Shown: piece by piece, positions 35,248 to 42,751 of the stretch
Position numbering within the stretch: the stretch's first letter is position 1
Layout of the letters: every line of letters starts with the position of its first letter
Assembly (NCBI RefSeq): GCF_030010625.1
Contig: NZ_JASCXN010000001.1
Span: forward strand, 372,001 to 436,000
DNA length: 64,000 nt
Direction of reading: 5' to 3'
DNA from: Streptomyces sp. CC208A
Lineage (GTDB): Bacteria; Actinomycetota; Actinomycetes; Streptomycetales; Streptomycetaceae
Translations under genes and position numbers: made by a program
Notes under the pieces: model-generated
What the model was told of the DNA's origin: nothing
The model's database searches: none
Seen by the model: the letters and a program-made list of their open reading frames with translations, nothing else

Positions 35248-35682
35248 ATGTCGGAGCACGACCGGATCGTCAAGCTGTACGCGAAGGGGATCCCAGTCGG
35301 GGTCCACGAGGGGAAGCTGGTCGGCTTCCCGGCCGACGGGCACCGCACCGCCGAGTGGGCGGTCGGCCCGGCGGACGGCGGCTTCCGCCTCACCGTCAAG
35401 GGCACCGAGGACACCCTGACCGCCCCCGGCACGACCCGCGCCCAGGCCGAGGTCCGCCCCGACACCACCCCCGCCTCGGTCTGGCGCCTCCAACGGGTCA
35501 CCCCCGAGGGCCTCGCCGCCGTCGACTCCCCCACGGCCCTGCGCACCGGCACCCACGTCATCACCCAGAACGGCCTCGCCCTGGGCCGCGACCTCTTCGA
35601 GGACCCCTCCCCCGCCCCGAAACCGATCGTCATCCGCACCGACGACCGCGAACCGCACTGGTTCCTGGAGGTCCTGATCTGA
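35248..35682 (+). CDS. hypothetical protein, possible I66-type protease inhibitor
   Basis: A 144-residue protein beginning MSEHDRIVKLYAKGIPVGVHEGKLVGFP, with GGAG at 8-nt spacing (CTGGAGGAGCG). The beta-rich sequence with short repeated strands (WAVGPADGGFRLTVKGTEDTL; PASVWRLQRVTPEGL; HVITQNGLALGRDLFEDPSP) looks like a beta-trefoil, and I recall similar streptomycete proteins being labelled I66 family serine protease inhibitors. That assignment is weak and no signal peptide is present. Confidence 0.6.
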   Translation: MSEHDRIVKLYAKGIPVGVHEGKLVGFPADGHRTAEWAVGPADGGFRLTVKGTEDTLTAPGTTRAQAEVRPDTTPASVWRLQRVTPEGLAAVDSPTALRTGTHVITQNGLALGRDLFEDPSPAPKPIVIRTDDREPHWFLEVLI

Positions 35683-35702
35683 CCCCGCCGTAGCCACCCG
35701 GC

Positions 35703-35789
35703 TCAGGCCGCCGACGGCGGGGTGGCGGCGGCGTTCAGGCAGTGGACGAGGAGGGCGTGCATGCGGGGGACGGGTTGGCCGCGGCGCCC
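35703..35789 (-). pseudogene. orphan C-terminal fragment of an LRV-repeat protein
   Basis: The minus strand encodes PVPRMHALLVHCLNAAATPPSAA and a stop, nearly the same as the last residues of the intact gene at 45986-47485 (PVPRMHDLLDHCLNTAATPPPTA). DNA identity extends from the stop codon to about 35789, with one ~10-nt deletion. Nothing upstream continues the protein, so it is a leftover from a duplication or replacement. Confidence 0.8.
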
Positions 35790-35848
35790 GGTCGTTCGCC
35801 TCGGGCGAAGGTCGGCGGGCTTCCCGCGTGGGGGCCTACGGTGGGGTC

Positions 35849-36772
35849 ATGTCTCACGCCCTCACACGCTTACACCACGTCGGCCACGTCGTCAGCGACA
35901 TGACACAGGCCATGGCGCTCTACCAGCGGCTCGGCTTCCACGTCCCGCCGCCCGGCGTGCCGGCGCTGGCCCCCCGCGAGGGCGCCGCGCCGGAGCCCTT
36001 CGGGGCGGCGAACACCCACGCCGACCTCCGCCGGAGCTTCGTCGAGCTGGTGACCCCGGTGAAGCCCGGGAACACGGCGGGCCTGCCACCCGACACGCGG
36101 ATCGTCCCGCTCCACGCGCCCCCGGAGAAGCTCCCCCTGCTCCTGTCGCGGATCGAGGCGACCAGCGCCCGGCTCGGCGGATGGCGCGACCGCTTCGAAG
36201 GGCTCCACATCCTGATGTTCTCCTCGCCGGACATCGACGGCACCGCGAACCGGCTCACCGCGGCCGGTGTCGGCCACGGCGGGGTCGACACCGTCGGCCG
36301 ACCGGTCGAGACCCCCGACGGCGTGCGCACGGAACCCGTCCGCTACCTGGAGATCGACGATGTACCGGAAGGCCGGGTCGGCGTCGTCGCCGACGTGGAC
36401 CCGGCCTTCCAGCACCTCCGGCACCTCGACCACCCCAACGGCGCCCAGGACCTCGTCGAGGCGGTGCTGTGCGTACCCGACGGGCAGCTCCCCCTGGCCC
36501 GCGAGCGCTACGAGCGGTACCTGGGCCTGCCCGCCTCCGCACCGGGGCCGGTCACCCTCCTGACCGGGACCGACCTCCGAAGACTGCTGCCGGGCGAGGA
36601 ACCGCCCGCGCTCCCGGCACTCGTCGCCTGCACCCTCGCCGTCCCCGACCTCGCCCGGGTGCGTGCGCTGCTCGCGGACAACGGACTTCCCGTGCGCGAG
36701 ACGGCCCGGGGGGAGCTCTTCGTCCCCGCCGAAGCGGCCCTCGGTACGGCTCTGATCTTCCGGGAGATCTGA
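35849..36772 (+). CDS. VOC family protein with two domains (glyoxalase-like)
   Basis: A 307-residue protein starting MSHALTRLHHVGHVVSDMTQAMALYQRLGFHVPP, the canonical first VOC strand-helix. FVELVTPVKPGNTAGLPP, HILMFSSPDIDGTANRLTAAG and LEIDDVPEGRVGVVADVDPAF continue the glyoxalase-like domain; a second half (LVEAVLCVPDGQLPLARERYERYLGLPA; VACTLAVPDLARVRALLADNGLP) repeats the fold. It lies between the LRV fragment and the inverted rnpB-tail repeat, i.e. where the LRV gene body would be if the arrangement at 46-47.6 kb were duplicated. The substrate is unknown. Confidence 0.85.
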   Translation: MSHALTRLHHVGHVVSDMTQAMALYQRLGFHVPPPGVPALAPREGAAPEPFGAANTHADLRRSFVELVTPVKPGNTAGLPPDTRIVPLHAPPEKLPLLLSRIEATSARLGGWRDRFEGLHILMFSSPDIDGTANRLTAAGVGHGGVDTVGRPVETPDGVRTEPVRYLEIDDVPEGRVGVVADVDPAFQHLRHLDHPNGAQDLVEAVLCVPDGQLPLARERYERYLGLPASAPGPVTLLTGTDLRRLLPGEEPPALPALVACTLAVPDLARVRALLADNGLPVRETARGELFVPAEAALGTALIFREI

Positions 36773-36943
36773 GAGGGCCGTCCCCCCCCATGAGGCGTGG
36801 CCGGCCTGGCGGCTGCTTTCGTGGCTGCCTTCCCAGCCGTGAGATCCGGTTCGCACTGGTGCGCACCGGGAACCAGCCGAGCTCCCTACCCCACGAGGAA
36901 GGGCCTCTGACCTGGCGTTTCTTCGGTCGGGGGCCCTGAGGCG

Positions 36944-36988
36944 GCAGACGAGTGGGGCTGTACGCCGGGTACAGCCCGACTCGTCTGC
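36944..36988. repeat. 19-bp stem palindrome at the junction of the two rnpB tails
   Basis: GCAGACGAGTGGGGCTGTA pairs with TACAGCCCGACTCGTCTGC (one G-G mismatch) around the loop CGCCGGG. Each arm is the 3' strand of RNase P helix P1 and adjacent bases. Confidence 0.85.
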
Positions 36989-36993
36989 TCTTC

Positions 36994-37033
36994 AGGGCTT
37001 CTGGCCAGCGAAACCACAGGCCAGGGGCCTTTT
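36994..37033 (+). terminator. rnpB-derived terminator (plus orientation)
   Basis: GGCTTCTGGCC and GGCCAGGGGCC pair around AGCGAAACCACA and are followed by TTTT, a good intrinsic terminator for transcripts from the VOC gene. The mirror copy at about 36901-36939 serves the minus strand. Confidence 0.7.
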
Positions 37034-37045
37034 CGCTGTCCTCGG

Positions 37046-37440
37046 GGCTCGCAGAGCATCGACGTTTGCGCCGGACAGGCGGTTCCGGCAGTCCAGCACG
37101 TACCGGGCGTGCAGCTCCACCGCCTTGTAGTCGAAGTCGTCGTGGTCGGCGAGCAGCACCACCGCGTCTGCTGTGGCCGGCTCTTCCGGCATCGCCTCGA
37201 CCCGATGGACCACGGCGAACGGGTCGCCGCGCCGGTCATGCCCGGCCGCTCGCTACCCAGGGACGACCGGCTTGGGGACGTGTACTCCGGCCGCTACATG
37301 TGGGTCGGCGGCCCGGACCTCAGCGCCCATCCGGGCCGGCAGTTCGATGACCCGTGCGGCCGGCGTCTCCCGCGTGTCGCCGGTGTTCTTCTTGTACGCG
37401 AGACCGAGCAGGAGCACTCGGGAGCCCTGACCAGAGGCAA
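37046..37440 (-). pseudogene. remnant of a nucleotide-sugar (UDP-glucose/GDP-mannose) dehydrogenase
   Basis: Two minus-strand frames hold the C-terminal domain of this family. One reads GSRVLLLGLAYKKNTGDTRE, TPAARVIELPARMGAEVRAADPHV and stops at 37253. The other reads VVHRVEAMPEEPATADAVVLLADHDDFDYKAVELHARYVLDCRNRLSGANV and runs into the rnpB-tail repeat. The catalytic and NAD domains are absent and a frameshift separates the pieces. It stands divergent from the glycosyltransferase gene, suggesting a lost polysaccharide cluster. Confidence 0.78.
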
Positions 37441-37516
37441 CACCACGCATGGCGGCTCCCCTACGATTCCAGTGCTTGAATGGGCCGTCGTCTTTGGCCT
37501 GGCAAGGAGAAGCGCT

Positions 37517-38290
37517 GTGCCCCTGGTGTCCGTCGTAATGCCCGTATACAACTCGGCGGCGACTCTCGGCGCAGCGGTTCGGTCGGTGCTCACGCAGACC
37601 CACAGCGACCTGGAACTGCTGGTCACGGACGACAGGTCTTCCGATGGCTCCATGGACCTGCTCATGGAGTTCGCCCGGCAGGACAAGCGCGTCCTGCCGG
37701 AATCGGCACCGGAACAGGGCGGTGCCGGTCGGGCGCGCAACCTCGCCATCGAGCGGGCCCGGGGGGATTACATCGCCTTTCTCGACAGCGACGACATGTG
37801 GCTTCCGGAGAAGACCGAGCGGCAAATCGAATTCGCCAAGGCGGGCAGGGCGCCGCTGACGTTCACCTCGTACTTCAAGATGGACGCCGATTACGAGGGC
37901 GAGAGCACCGACTTCATCCCGAACGGGCGCGTGGTCCACGCGCGAGAGCACGTGGACTACCGCGCGATGCTGGTGCGGGACCACATCGGCGCTCTGACCG
38001 CCATGTACGACCGCACCGTCCTCGGCACGCGGCTGATGCCGGAGATGCGAAAGCGGCAGGACTACGCCCTGTGGCTGTCGATCATGCGCGACGGCGCCGA
38101 CGCCCGGGGGCTGCCCGAGCCGCTTGCGGTGTACAGGTCCCACCAGGCGGGATCGCTGTCCTCCAACAAGTTGTCGCTGGTCCGGTACAACTGGGAGCTG
38201 TACCGCGAGCACGAGGGGCTGTCGGTCCCCCGGTCGACGCGGGCGCTGGCCGGCGCTGCGTGGCAGTCGCTGCGCAACTCGCGGATCTAG
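37517..38290 (+). CDS. family 2 glycosyltransferase
   Basis: A 257-residue GT-A fold enzyme: VSVVMPVYNSAATLGAAVRSVLTQTHSDLELLVTDDRSSDGS at the N-terminus, EQGGAGRARNLAIERARGDYIAFLDSDDMWLPEKTERQI with the DxD metal motif (DSDD, near residue 93), and a C-terminal acceptor region KRQDYALWLSIMRDGADARGLPEPLAVYRSHQAGSLSSNK. GTG 37517 has AAGGAGA at 6-nt spacing. It resembles capsule/teichoic-type transferases such as those for WcaA/TuaG. It appears orphaned beside a sugar-dehydrogenase remnant. Confidence 0.9.
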   Translation: MPLVSVVMPVYNSAATLGAAVRSVLTQTHSDLELLVTDDRSSDGSMDLLMEFARQDKRVLPESAPEQGGAGRARNLAIERARGDYIAFLDSDDMWLPEKTERQIEFAKAGRAPLTFTSYFKMDADYEGESTDFIPNGRVVHAREHVDYRAMLVRDHIGALTAMYDRTVLGTRLMPEMRKRQDYALWLSIMRDGADARGLPEPLAVYRSHQAGSLSSNKLSLVRYNWELYREHEGLSVPRSTRALAGAAWQSLRNSRI

Positions 38291-38329
38291 GGCCCTCGGC
38301 GGGACCCGGCCGGACACCTGCCCCGCGAC

Positions 38330-38443
38330 CTACGAGGCGGCCGGTTCCGTGGCACCCCTGTCACGCAGGAACAGCCGGAGCAGAAGACGCCGGTCCTCGG
38401 GCGCAACGGCGTGCTGACCGGCGGTGAGCGGTTCGTCGTCCAT
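38330..38443 (-). CDS. possible very small protein after the graspetide operon
   Basis: ATG 38443 opens 37 codons (MDDEPLTAGQHAVAPEDRRL...DRGATEPAAS) 17 nt after the methyltransferase stop. No ribosome-binding site is evident. It could be a fourth operon product or chance; low confidence. Confidence 0.3.
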   Translation of the reverse strand: MDDEPLTAGQHAVAPEDRRLLLRLFLRDRGATEPAAS

Positions 38444-38460
38444 GTCCGGAGGGTAGTGGG

Positions 38461-39624
38461 TCAGGTGATCCGGTGCTCCCAGCGCAGGGAGGGGGCCCGG
38501 TCGATCCAGTACCGGTGGGACTCGGGCGTCACGTGGAGCCGTACGGAGTCGATCTCCGGGGCGCCGGCGTCCTGCCAGGCGACGAGAGAACGTTCCACGT
38601 CGTCCCACAGGGCCACCGGGCCGCCTTGGCGGACGGTCCAGCTCTCGCCGTCGGCGAGGAACTCGGCGAACGATTCCTTCTCCGGGTCGAACAGGTACCG
38701 CAAGGGCGAGCCGTCACCGCCCGTCGCGCGGACGAACTGAGCGCCGGGCGCAGCCAACTGCGCAAGGAAGGCGGGCATCCACTCTTCCAGGAGAAGGGGA
38801 GACACCTGAGTGCGCCGCTCACTGTCCGTGTACGCGGTCCGGGCGGAGAGATCTCCGGCCACGGGGGCCACTGCCTGGGCCCGCGCCTGCATGAAGGAGG
38901 AGCGCCCGACGATCGAGCCCTCGGCGGTGCCGTCATCGCCGACGATCAGTTTCGCGAGGCCGGTTCCCCACGGCCACGAGCCGACCGTACCGAGGACGAC
39001 GCCTCCGGGTCTCGTCTGCCTGATCCACGCGTACGGGATGCGGCGGACCGCGCAGGTGGCGATGACACGGTCGTACGGTGCCCGGTACGGGTGGCCGAGC
39101 AGCCCGTCGCCCGTCACCGTCCACGTCGAGAAGCCGACCGCTTCGAGAGCGGCATCGGCGCGTGCGGCCACCTGTGCGTCCACCTCGACCGTGGTGACGT
39201 CGTCCTCGCCGAGGTAGTGGCACATCAGGGCCGTGGAGTAGCCGGTGCCCGTGCCGATCTCCAGGACGCGATGCCCCGCCGCGAGGTCCAAGGTCTCGAC
39301 CATGCCGACGACGGTGGCCGGGTCGGTCGAGGACGATGTGGGCACTCCCACGACGGGTCCGCCGGCCTCGTCGGCGGTGAGGTGGCCGTCGAGCTGGGTG
39401 GTGAGGGTGTCGACGCTGTATGCGATCTTCAGCCACTCATCCGGGTCTGTGTCGTCGGCGATGACGGGCCGCCAGGTCCGCTCCTCGTCCAGGAACACTC
39501 CTGGGCAGAGGAACCGCTCGCGAGGGACGGTCTCGACGGCCGTACGCAGCCAGGGGGATTTCAGGATGCCTTCGTTCACGAGCACGGTCGCCATGCGGCG
39601 TCGCTCGGATGCCGGATCGGTCAT
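38461..39624 (-). CDS. PIMT-like methyltransferase of an ATP-grasp peptide system (aspartimide-forming type)
   Basis: A 387-residue protein. Residues ~60-260 form a protein-L-isoaspartate O-methyltransferase fold: YSVDTLTTQLDGH, PTSSSTDPATVVGMVETLDL, SAM motif I VLEIGTGTGYSTALMCHYLG, VTTVEVDAQVAARADAAL, GDGLLGHPYRAPYDRVIATCAVRRIPYAWIRQ and LRPGG-like RPGGVVLGTV. The ~120-residue C-terminal extension (WMPAFLAQLAAPGAQF...YWIDRAPSLRWEH) is characteristic of the ATP-grasp peptide maturase system methyltransferases. In characterised relatives (fuscimiditide-type graspetides) the enzyme methylates a ring Asp, which then cyclises to aspartimide. The start overlaps the ligase stop by 4 nt. Confidence 0.88.
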   Translation of the reverse strand: MTDPASERRRMATVLVNEGILKSPWLRTAVETVPRERFLCPGVFLDEERTWRPVIADDTDPDEWLKIAYSVDTLTTQLDGHLTADEAGGPVVGVPTSSSTDPATVVGMVETLDLAAGHRVLEIGTGTGYSTALMCHYLGEDDVTTVEVDAQVAARADAALEAVGFSTWTVTGDGLLGHPYRAPYDRVIATCAVRRIPYAWIRQTRPGGVVLGTVGSWPWGTGLAKLIVGDDGTAEGSIVGRSSFMQARAQAVAPVAGDLSARTAYTDSERRTQVSPLLLEEWMPAFLAQLAAPGAQFVRATGGDGSPLRYLFDPEKESFAEFLADGESWTVRQGGPVALWDDVERSLVAWQDAGAPEIDSVRLHVTPESHRYWIDRAPSLRWEHRIT

Positions 39625-40586
39625 CGGCGCTCTCCTTGTGCGAGTAGGTCGGCGAAGGCGGCGGACATCGGGAGGCCGGTCTCGGTCTCCAGCCACCCCC
39701 ACTGTCCGTTGGGATTCAGTTCCAGCCACCAGTAGTCCCCCGCGCGGTCGACCGCGAGGTCGAAGCTTCCCGATACCAGATCCAGTCGGTCCAAGTAGGT
39801 GTGCAGTGCCTGGTCCACCCGGTCGGGTAGGCGCTCCACGGTGTAGGTCAGGGCGCTGTAGTCCTTGCGCCAGTCCAGGAGGTCGGAGTCGATGCGTATG
39901 GCGAACGTATGCCGGCCTACGAGCAGTACGCGGACGTCGGCGACCTTGTCCACGCGGGCCTGGAACAGATGGGGCGCGACCCGAACGCTGTCGTCGATCT
40001 CGTCGGGGGTGACGGGGGTAGCCCATCCCGTCACCGGCACGCCATCACGCGTGCAGGGGGTCCATCGCAGCGTCTTGAAGATCGCCTGGCCCTGAGCGTG
40101 GACGAACTCGCGCGCCTCGTCCGGGTCGTTGGTGACAAGGGTGGGCGGGATGGTGAGACCGAGCTGCTGGGCGAGAACGAGCTGCGCGGGCTTGTAGTCG
40201 GCTGCGGCAACGCGCAAGGGGTGGTTGACCCAGAGTGGGCCGCCCAAGGCGTAGAGGGTGCCACCGAGTCCGTAGCGGACCTGCGCCGCCGCGAACCGGG
40301 AGTCGTCAGGGGACAGATGGGGAAATGTGGGCCACTCCGGGCGGCGCCAGTACACCGACCGGACCCGGGTCACATCAGCGGTTCTCGACGGGGTGCGCAA
40401 CTGCCCGACCACCGGGGCCGGGCAGGCGCCGAACCGAGCCGAGACCGTGAGTTCCTCGCCGATGTCGGCGGGGTTGAACCGGACCACCGGCACATCGCGC
40501 CGGTTGAGTTCGGTGATCACCATGTCGGCGGTGATGTCGTCCGCCTCGGTGGCCACCAGAACCGACCTCTTCTCGGTCATGGTCAT
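39621..40586 (-). CDS. ATP-grasp ribosomal peptide maturase (graspetide ligase, SAV_5884 type)
   Basis: A 321-residue ATP-grasp ligase: N-terminal VLVATEADDITADMVITELNRRDVPVVRFNPADIG, a central VNHPLRVAAADYKPAQLVLAQQLGL, ATP-binding AIFKTLRW, and the C-terminal metal/phosphate segment DVRVLLVGRHTFAIRIDS and GDYWWLELNPNGQWGWLE (Glu and Asn ligands). These are the elements of maturases that phosphorylate Asp/Glu side chains of a precursor and join them to Ser/Thr/Lys side chains. The ATG at 40586 shares its A with the precursor TGA (TGATG), and its stop overlaps the methyltransferase ATG, so all three are translationally coupled. Confidence 0.92.
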   Translation of the reverse strand: MTMTEKRSVLVATEADDITADMVITELNRRDVPVVRFNPADIGEELTVSARFGACPAPVVGQLRTPSRTADVTRVRSVYWRRPEWPTFPHLSPDDSRFAAAQVRYGLGGTLYALGGPLWVNHPLRVAAADYKPAQLVLAQQLGLTIPPTLVTNDPDEAREFVHAQGQAIFKTLRWTPCTRDGVPVTGWATPVTPDEIDDSVRVAPHLFQARVDKVADVRVLLVGRHTFAIRIDSDLLDWRKDYSALTYTVERLPDRVDQALHTYLDRLDLVSGSFDLAVDRAGDYWWLELNPNGQWGWLETETGLPMSAAFADLLAQGERR

Positions 40587-40846
40587 CAGTCCTGGTTGCT
40601 GTCCTGGTCGTGACCCTGGTCGTTCCGGGAGTCCGAGTTCGTCGTCGTGGAGGTCTCGGTACCGGAGCTGGTGCCGTGCTTGCCCATCTCGGCCATCCGC
40701 CCGGCGCGGTCGCGGAACACTCCGAGCTGTGTCGTGGGGTCGATGGTGACCGTGGCGTGGGGGCGGCGGACGACCGTCGGGTAGGGCGCGAGTCGGCCCG
40801 CACCCCACGGCCGCGTGGAGGCGGGAAGCGTGACGGAGGCGGTCAT
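40586..40846 (-). CDS. graspetide precursor peptide (putative ATP-grasp target RiPP)
   Basis: An 86-residue precursor. AAGGAG lies 6 nt upstream of the ATG. The leader has the recognition motif RPWGAGRLAPYP (12-23), IDPTTQLGVFRD (35-46), and the family hallmark MGKHGT (54-59). The core (59-86) has hydroxyl donors T59, S60, S61, T63, T65, S66, T67, T68, T69, S71 followed by acceptors D72, D76, D80, D82 and D86 (plus E64), with N/Q/H between them. This donor-then-acceptor layout fits omega-ester ring formation. D72-S73 is a favourable aspartimide site. The stop is coupled to the ligase start. Confidence 0.9.
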   Translation of the reverse strand: MTASVTLPASTRPWGAGRLAPYPTVVRRPHATVTIDPTTQLGVFRDRAGRMAEMGKHGTSSGTETSTTTNSDSRNDQGHDQDSNQD

Positions 40847-40926
40847 GAGAACTCCTTGGGTTGAAGGGTGTGGTGCGGGAAACCGCCTGCGTCAGGGGGC
40901 GCGGACGGTGATCTGTGGGAAGCGAC

Positions 40927-41133
40927 TCAGGGGTGAGCGGCCTGGATGTTGTCGGCCGCGGTCGTCCGCTCGACTCCGGACGCGGGTCGGATGTGTGCGA
41001 TGCGGACCGTGCCGTGGCTGTGGAGCTCGTGTGTGACGGCGACGAGCACACCCTCCCCACGCGAGGCGATGTCACGGACACGCGTGTACAGGAGCGGGTG
41101 ATGCTCGTAGCCGTCGGAACCGACCGGGTTCAC
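40927..41133 (-). CDS. small protein upstream of the graspetide precursor
   Basis: A 68-residue protein (VNPVGSDGYEHHPLLYTRVRDIAS...) with a GTG start at 41133 that overlaps the preceding small gene's TGA (GTGA) and has GGAGG just upstream. The sequence HHPLLYTRVRDIASRGEGVLVAVTHELH and VRIAHIRPASGVERTTAADNI suggests a compact beta-barrel fold, strand-rich with conserved-looking HH and THE. It is the second gene of the operon. No family recognised. It could be a leader-binding or immunity factor; that is speculation. Confidence 0.65.
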   Translation of the reverse strand: MNPVGSDGYEHHPLLYTRVRDIASRGEGVLVAVTHELHSHGTVRIAHIRPASGVERTTAADNIQAAHP

Positions 41134-41297
41134 TCCTCCGGCTCCTGCCGGGCCTCGACGCGGCGCATGAACCTCTCCCAGCCGGCGGCCGCCCGCACCC
41201 GCAGAGCCCGGCTCGGCGCACCCGGCCGGGGCTCCGGCGGTGTGTACGTACGGCCGCTGGCGCCAGGGATCCTGCGGGGTAGTCCGGAGGTTGTCAC
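41130..41297 (-). CDS. 55-residue first gene of the graspetide operon
   Basis: GTG 41297 with GAGAGGAG about 8 nt upstream opens a 55-residue frame: MTTSGLPRRIPGASGRTYTPP, then EPRPGAPSRALRVRAAAGWERFMRRVEARQEPEE and TGA. The N-terminal half is Pro/Gly/Arg-rich and disordered; the C-terminal half is a likely amphipathic helix (SRALRVRAAAGWERFMRRVEARQ). The 4-nt overlap with the next gene argues that it is a real gene. Function is unknown. Confidence 0.6.
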   Translation of the reverse strand: MTTSGLPRRIPGASGRTYTPPEPRPGAPSRALRVRAAAGWERFMRRVEARQEPEE

Positions 41298-41478
41298 GCG
41301 GTCACTCCTCTCCGTGGGGGCACCCGGAGGGTCTTTCGGCCTCCGAGCGGCGTGTGACCAGTGAACGACGATCCGTTACCTTCTCCCAGAGCGAACCTCG
41401 CGCAATACCCGGGCGTTTTCCAGGCGTTGGCGCGTGGCGGGCATGAGTGCGTGAAAGGGTTCTCGTGTGGGGAGACCT

Positions 41479-42735
41479 ATGACGTCGAGGCGTAAGCACT
41501 TTGCGGAACGGCGAGCGGCCCGGGGTTACTCTCAGGAGGAATTCGCAGAAGCGCTCTCGGTGGCCGCGTCCACCGTGGTTCGTTGGGAAAGTGGCCGCGC
41601 CACCCCGCGCCCCCACCAACGACCGAAGATCGCAGAGCTGTTGGGAGTGAACCTCCCCGAGCTGGAAGCCCTCTTCTCCGACGAACAGCCGGCCGAGGAA
41701 GTCGGGCTCTCCGCTGCCCCTCCCCTCCTCCATGGTGATGATGACGACATGAAGCGCCGCGAAGTCCTGGGTCTGCTCGCCGTTACGGGTGCGCTGGTCG
41801 CTCTTCCCGATTTCGGTGAGGCCGCCCGAGAGAGGGCGGCGTCGACGCTCTTGGAGACGGGGGACGCCCTCCATCGCAGCCTCTGGCAGGTCTACGCGCT
41901 GTCGGACTCCAAGCAGGCCGTGTTCCCTGTGGTGCGCGCACAGCTCGATGTGATGGCGAAGGGGCTGACCGAGACACGTACTGCTGTGGATCGGTCCCGA
42001 TTGTGTCGGATGACGGCCGACCTCTACCAGCTCGTCGGCGAGCTGTTCTTCGACTCCAACCGGTACACCGACGCCGCCCAGTGCTACACACTGGCCGCCA
42101 ACGCGGCCTACACCGGTGGTGCCCACGACCTGTGGGCCTGTGCCATGACCCGCCACGCGTACGTCGAGCTGTACGCGCGCCGCGCGCACGCCGCGCAACC
42201 CCTGCTCGCTGCGGCTTTCCGGATTGCCCGGAGGGGCGACGATACTCTTTCCACCCGTCACTGGGTCGCGGCTGTCCAGGCGCAGGCGTACGCGGCCGTG
42301 GGCGATCTCGACGCGTGCAACCGGGCACTGGACGAAGCTGAGAAAGTACACGCCCTCGACGGCGCTCACTCCCACAACGGCGGTTGGCTCCGCTTCGACG
42401 GCTCCCGCCTGGCGGAGGAGCGAGGAGCTTGCTACCTCCAACTGGGCCGCCCTGATCTCGCCGAGGAAGCGCTCACCGCAGCCCTTGCCCAGCCTCTGTC
42501 CCTGCGTCGCCGCGCTGCTGTTCTGAGCGACCTCGCCGTACTCGGGGCGCACAGGCGGGACATCGACCAGGTCGTGCACTACGCGGAGCAAGCACTCGGA
42601 CTGGCCGACCGGTCGAATTCGGGATTCATCGGCAAGAAGCTGGACGGGCTTCGAGAGCGTCTTGCCCCGCTCATGTCCGATGACCGAGTCTCGACTCTTG
42701 ATCACCGAATCGCGGCGCTTCCGCGCACCGCATGA
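41479..42735 (+). CDS. XRE-family regulator with TPR-like C-terminus
   Basis: A 418-residue protein. Residues ~5-65 are a Cro/CI helix-turn-helix (RRKHFAERRAARGYSQEEFAEALSVAASTVVRWESGRATPRP). A linker with DDDDMKRREVLGLLAVTGALVALPD follows (a common hydrophobic segment in streptomycete XRE-TPR proteins), then TPR-like helical repeats to the end (DLYQLVGELFFDSNRYTDAAQCYTLAANAAYTGG...). GGGGAG precedes ATG 41479. It is divergent from the graspetide operon with about 180 nt between starts, so it probably regulates that operon, perhaps sensing a peptide through its TPR groove. Confidence 0.85.
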   Translation: MTSRRKHFAERRAARGYSQEEFAEALSVAASTVVRWESGRATPRPHQRPKIAELLGVNLPELEALFSDEQPAEEVGLSAAPPLLHGDDDDMKRREVLGLLAVTGALVALPDFGEAARERAASTLLETGDALHRSLWQVYALSDSKQAVFPVVRAQLDVMAKGLTETRTAVDRSRLCRMTADLYQLVGELFFDSNRYTDAAQCYTLAANAAYTGGAHDLWACAMTRHAYVELYARRAHAAQPLLAAAFRIARRGDDTLSTRHWVAAVQAQAYAAVGDLDACNRALDEAEKVHALDGAHSHNGGWLRFDGSRLAEERGACYLQLGRPDLAEEALTAALAQPLSLRRRAAVLSDLAVLGAHRRDIDQVVHYAEQALGLADRSNSGFIGKKLDGLRERLAPLMSDDRVSTLDHRIAALPRTA

Positions 42736-42751
42736 CGAGAGGGACACGCGC

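Larger units (their letters stand above)
36891..37045. repeat. head-to-head inverted copies of the rnpB 3' end and terminator
   Basis: 36891-36970 resembles 47590-47675 (the last ~30 nt of RNase P RNA plus its terminator) in the same orientation. From 36971 the same unit runs the other way to about 37045. Shared cores are GCAGACGAGT(C/G)GGGCTGTA and the flanking TTTCGCTGG(C/T)CAGAAGCC(C/T)TGA. The two copies meet at a 7-nt loop. 36773-36890 before it holds nothing recognisable. The unit looks like a duplicated integration-site or recombination scar. Confidence 0.75.

Noticed and set aside
36944..36988. Retron-like or riboswitch-like RNA hairpin
   Set aside because: Each arm is explained as a copy of the rnpB 3' end, and there is no reverse transcriptase or regulated gene beside it.
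38461..39624. Housekeeping protein-repair PIMT, or a lanthipeptide-type methyltransferase
   Set aside because: It is coupled to an ATP-grasp maturase and a precursor and has the extended C-terminus of the peptide-system enzymes. No lanthipeptide synthetase is present.
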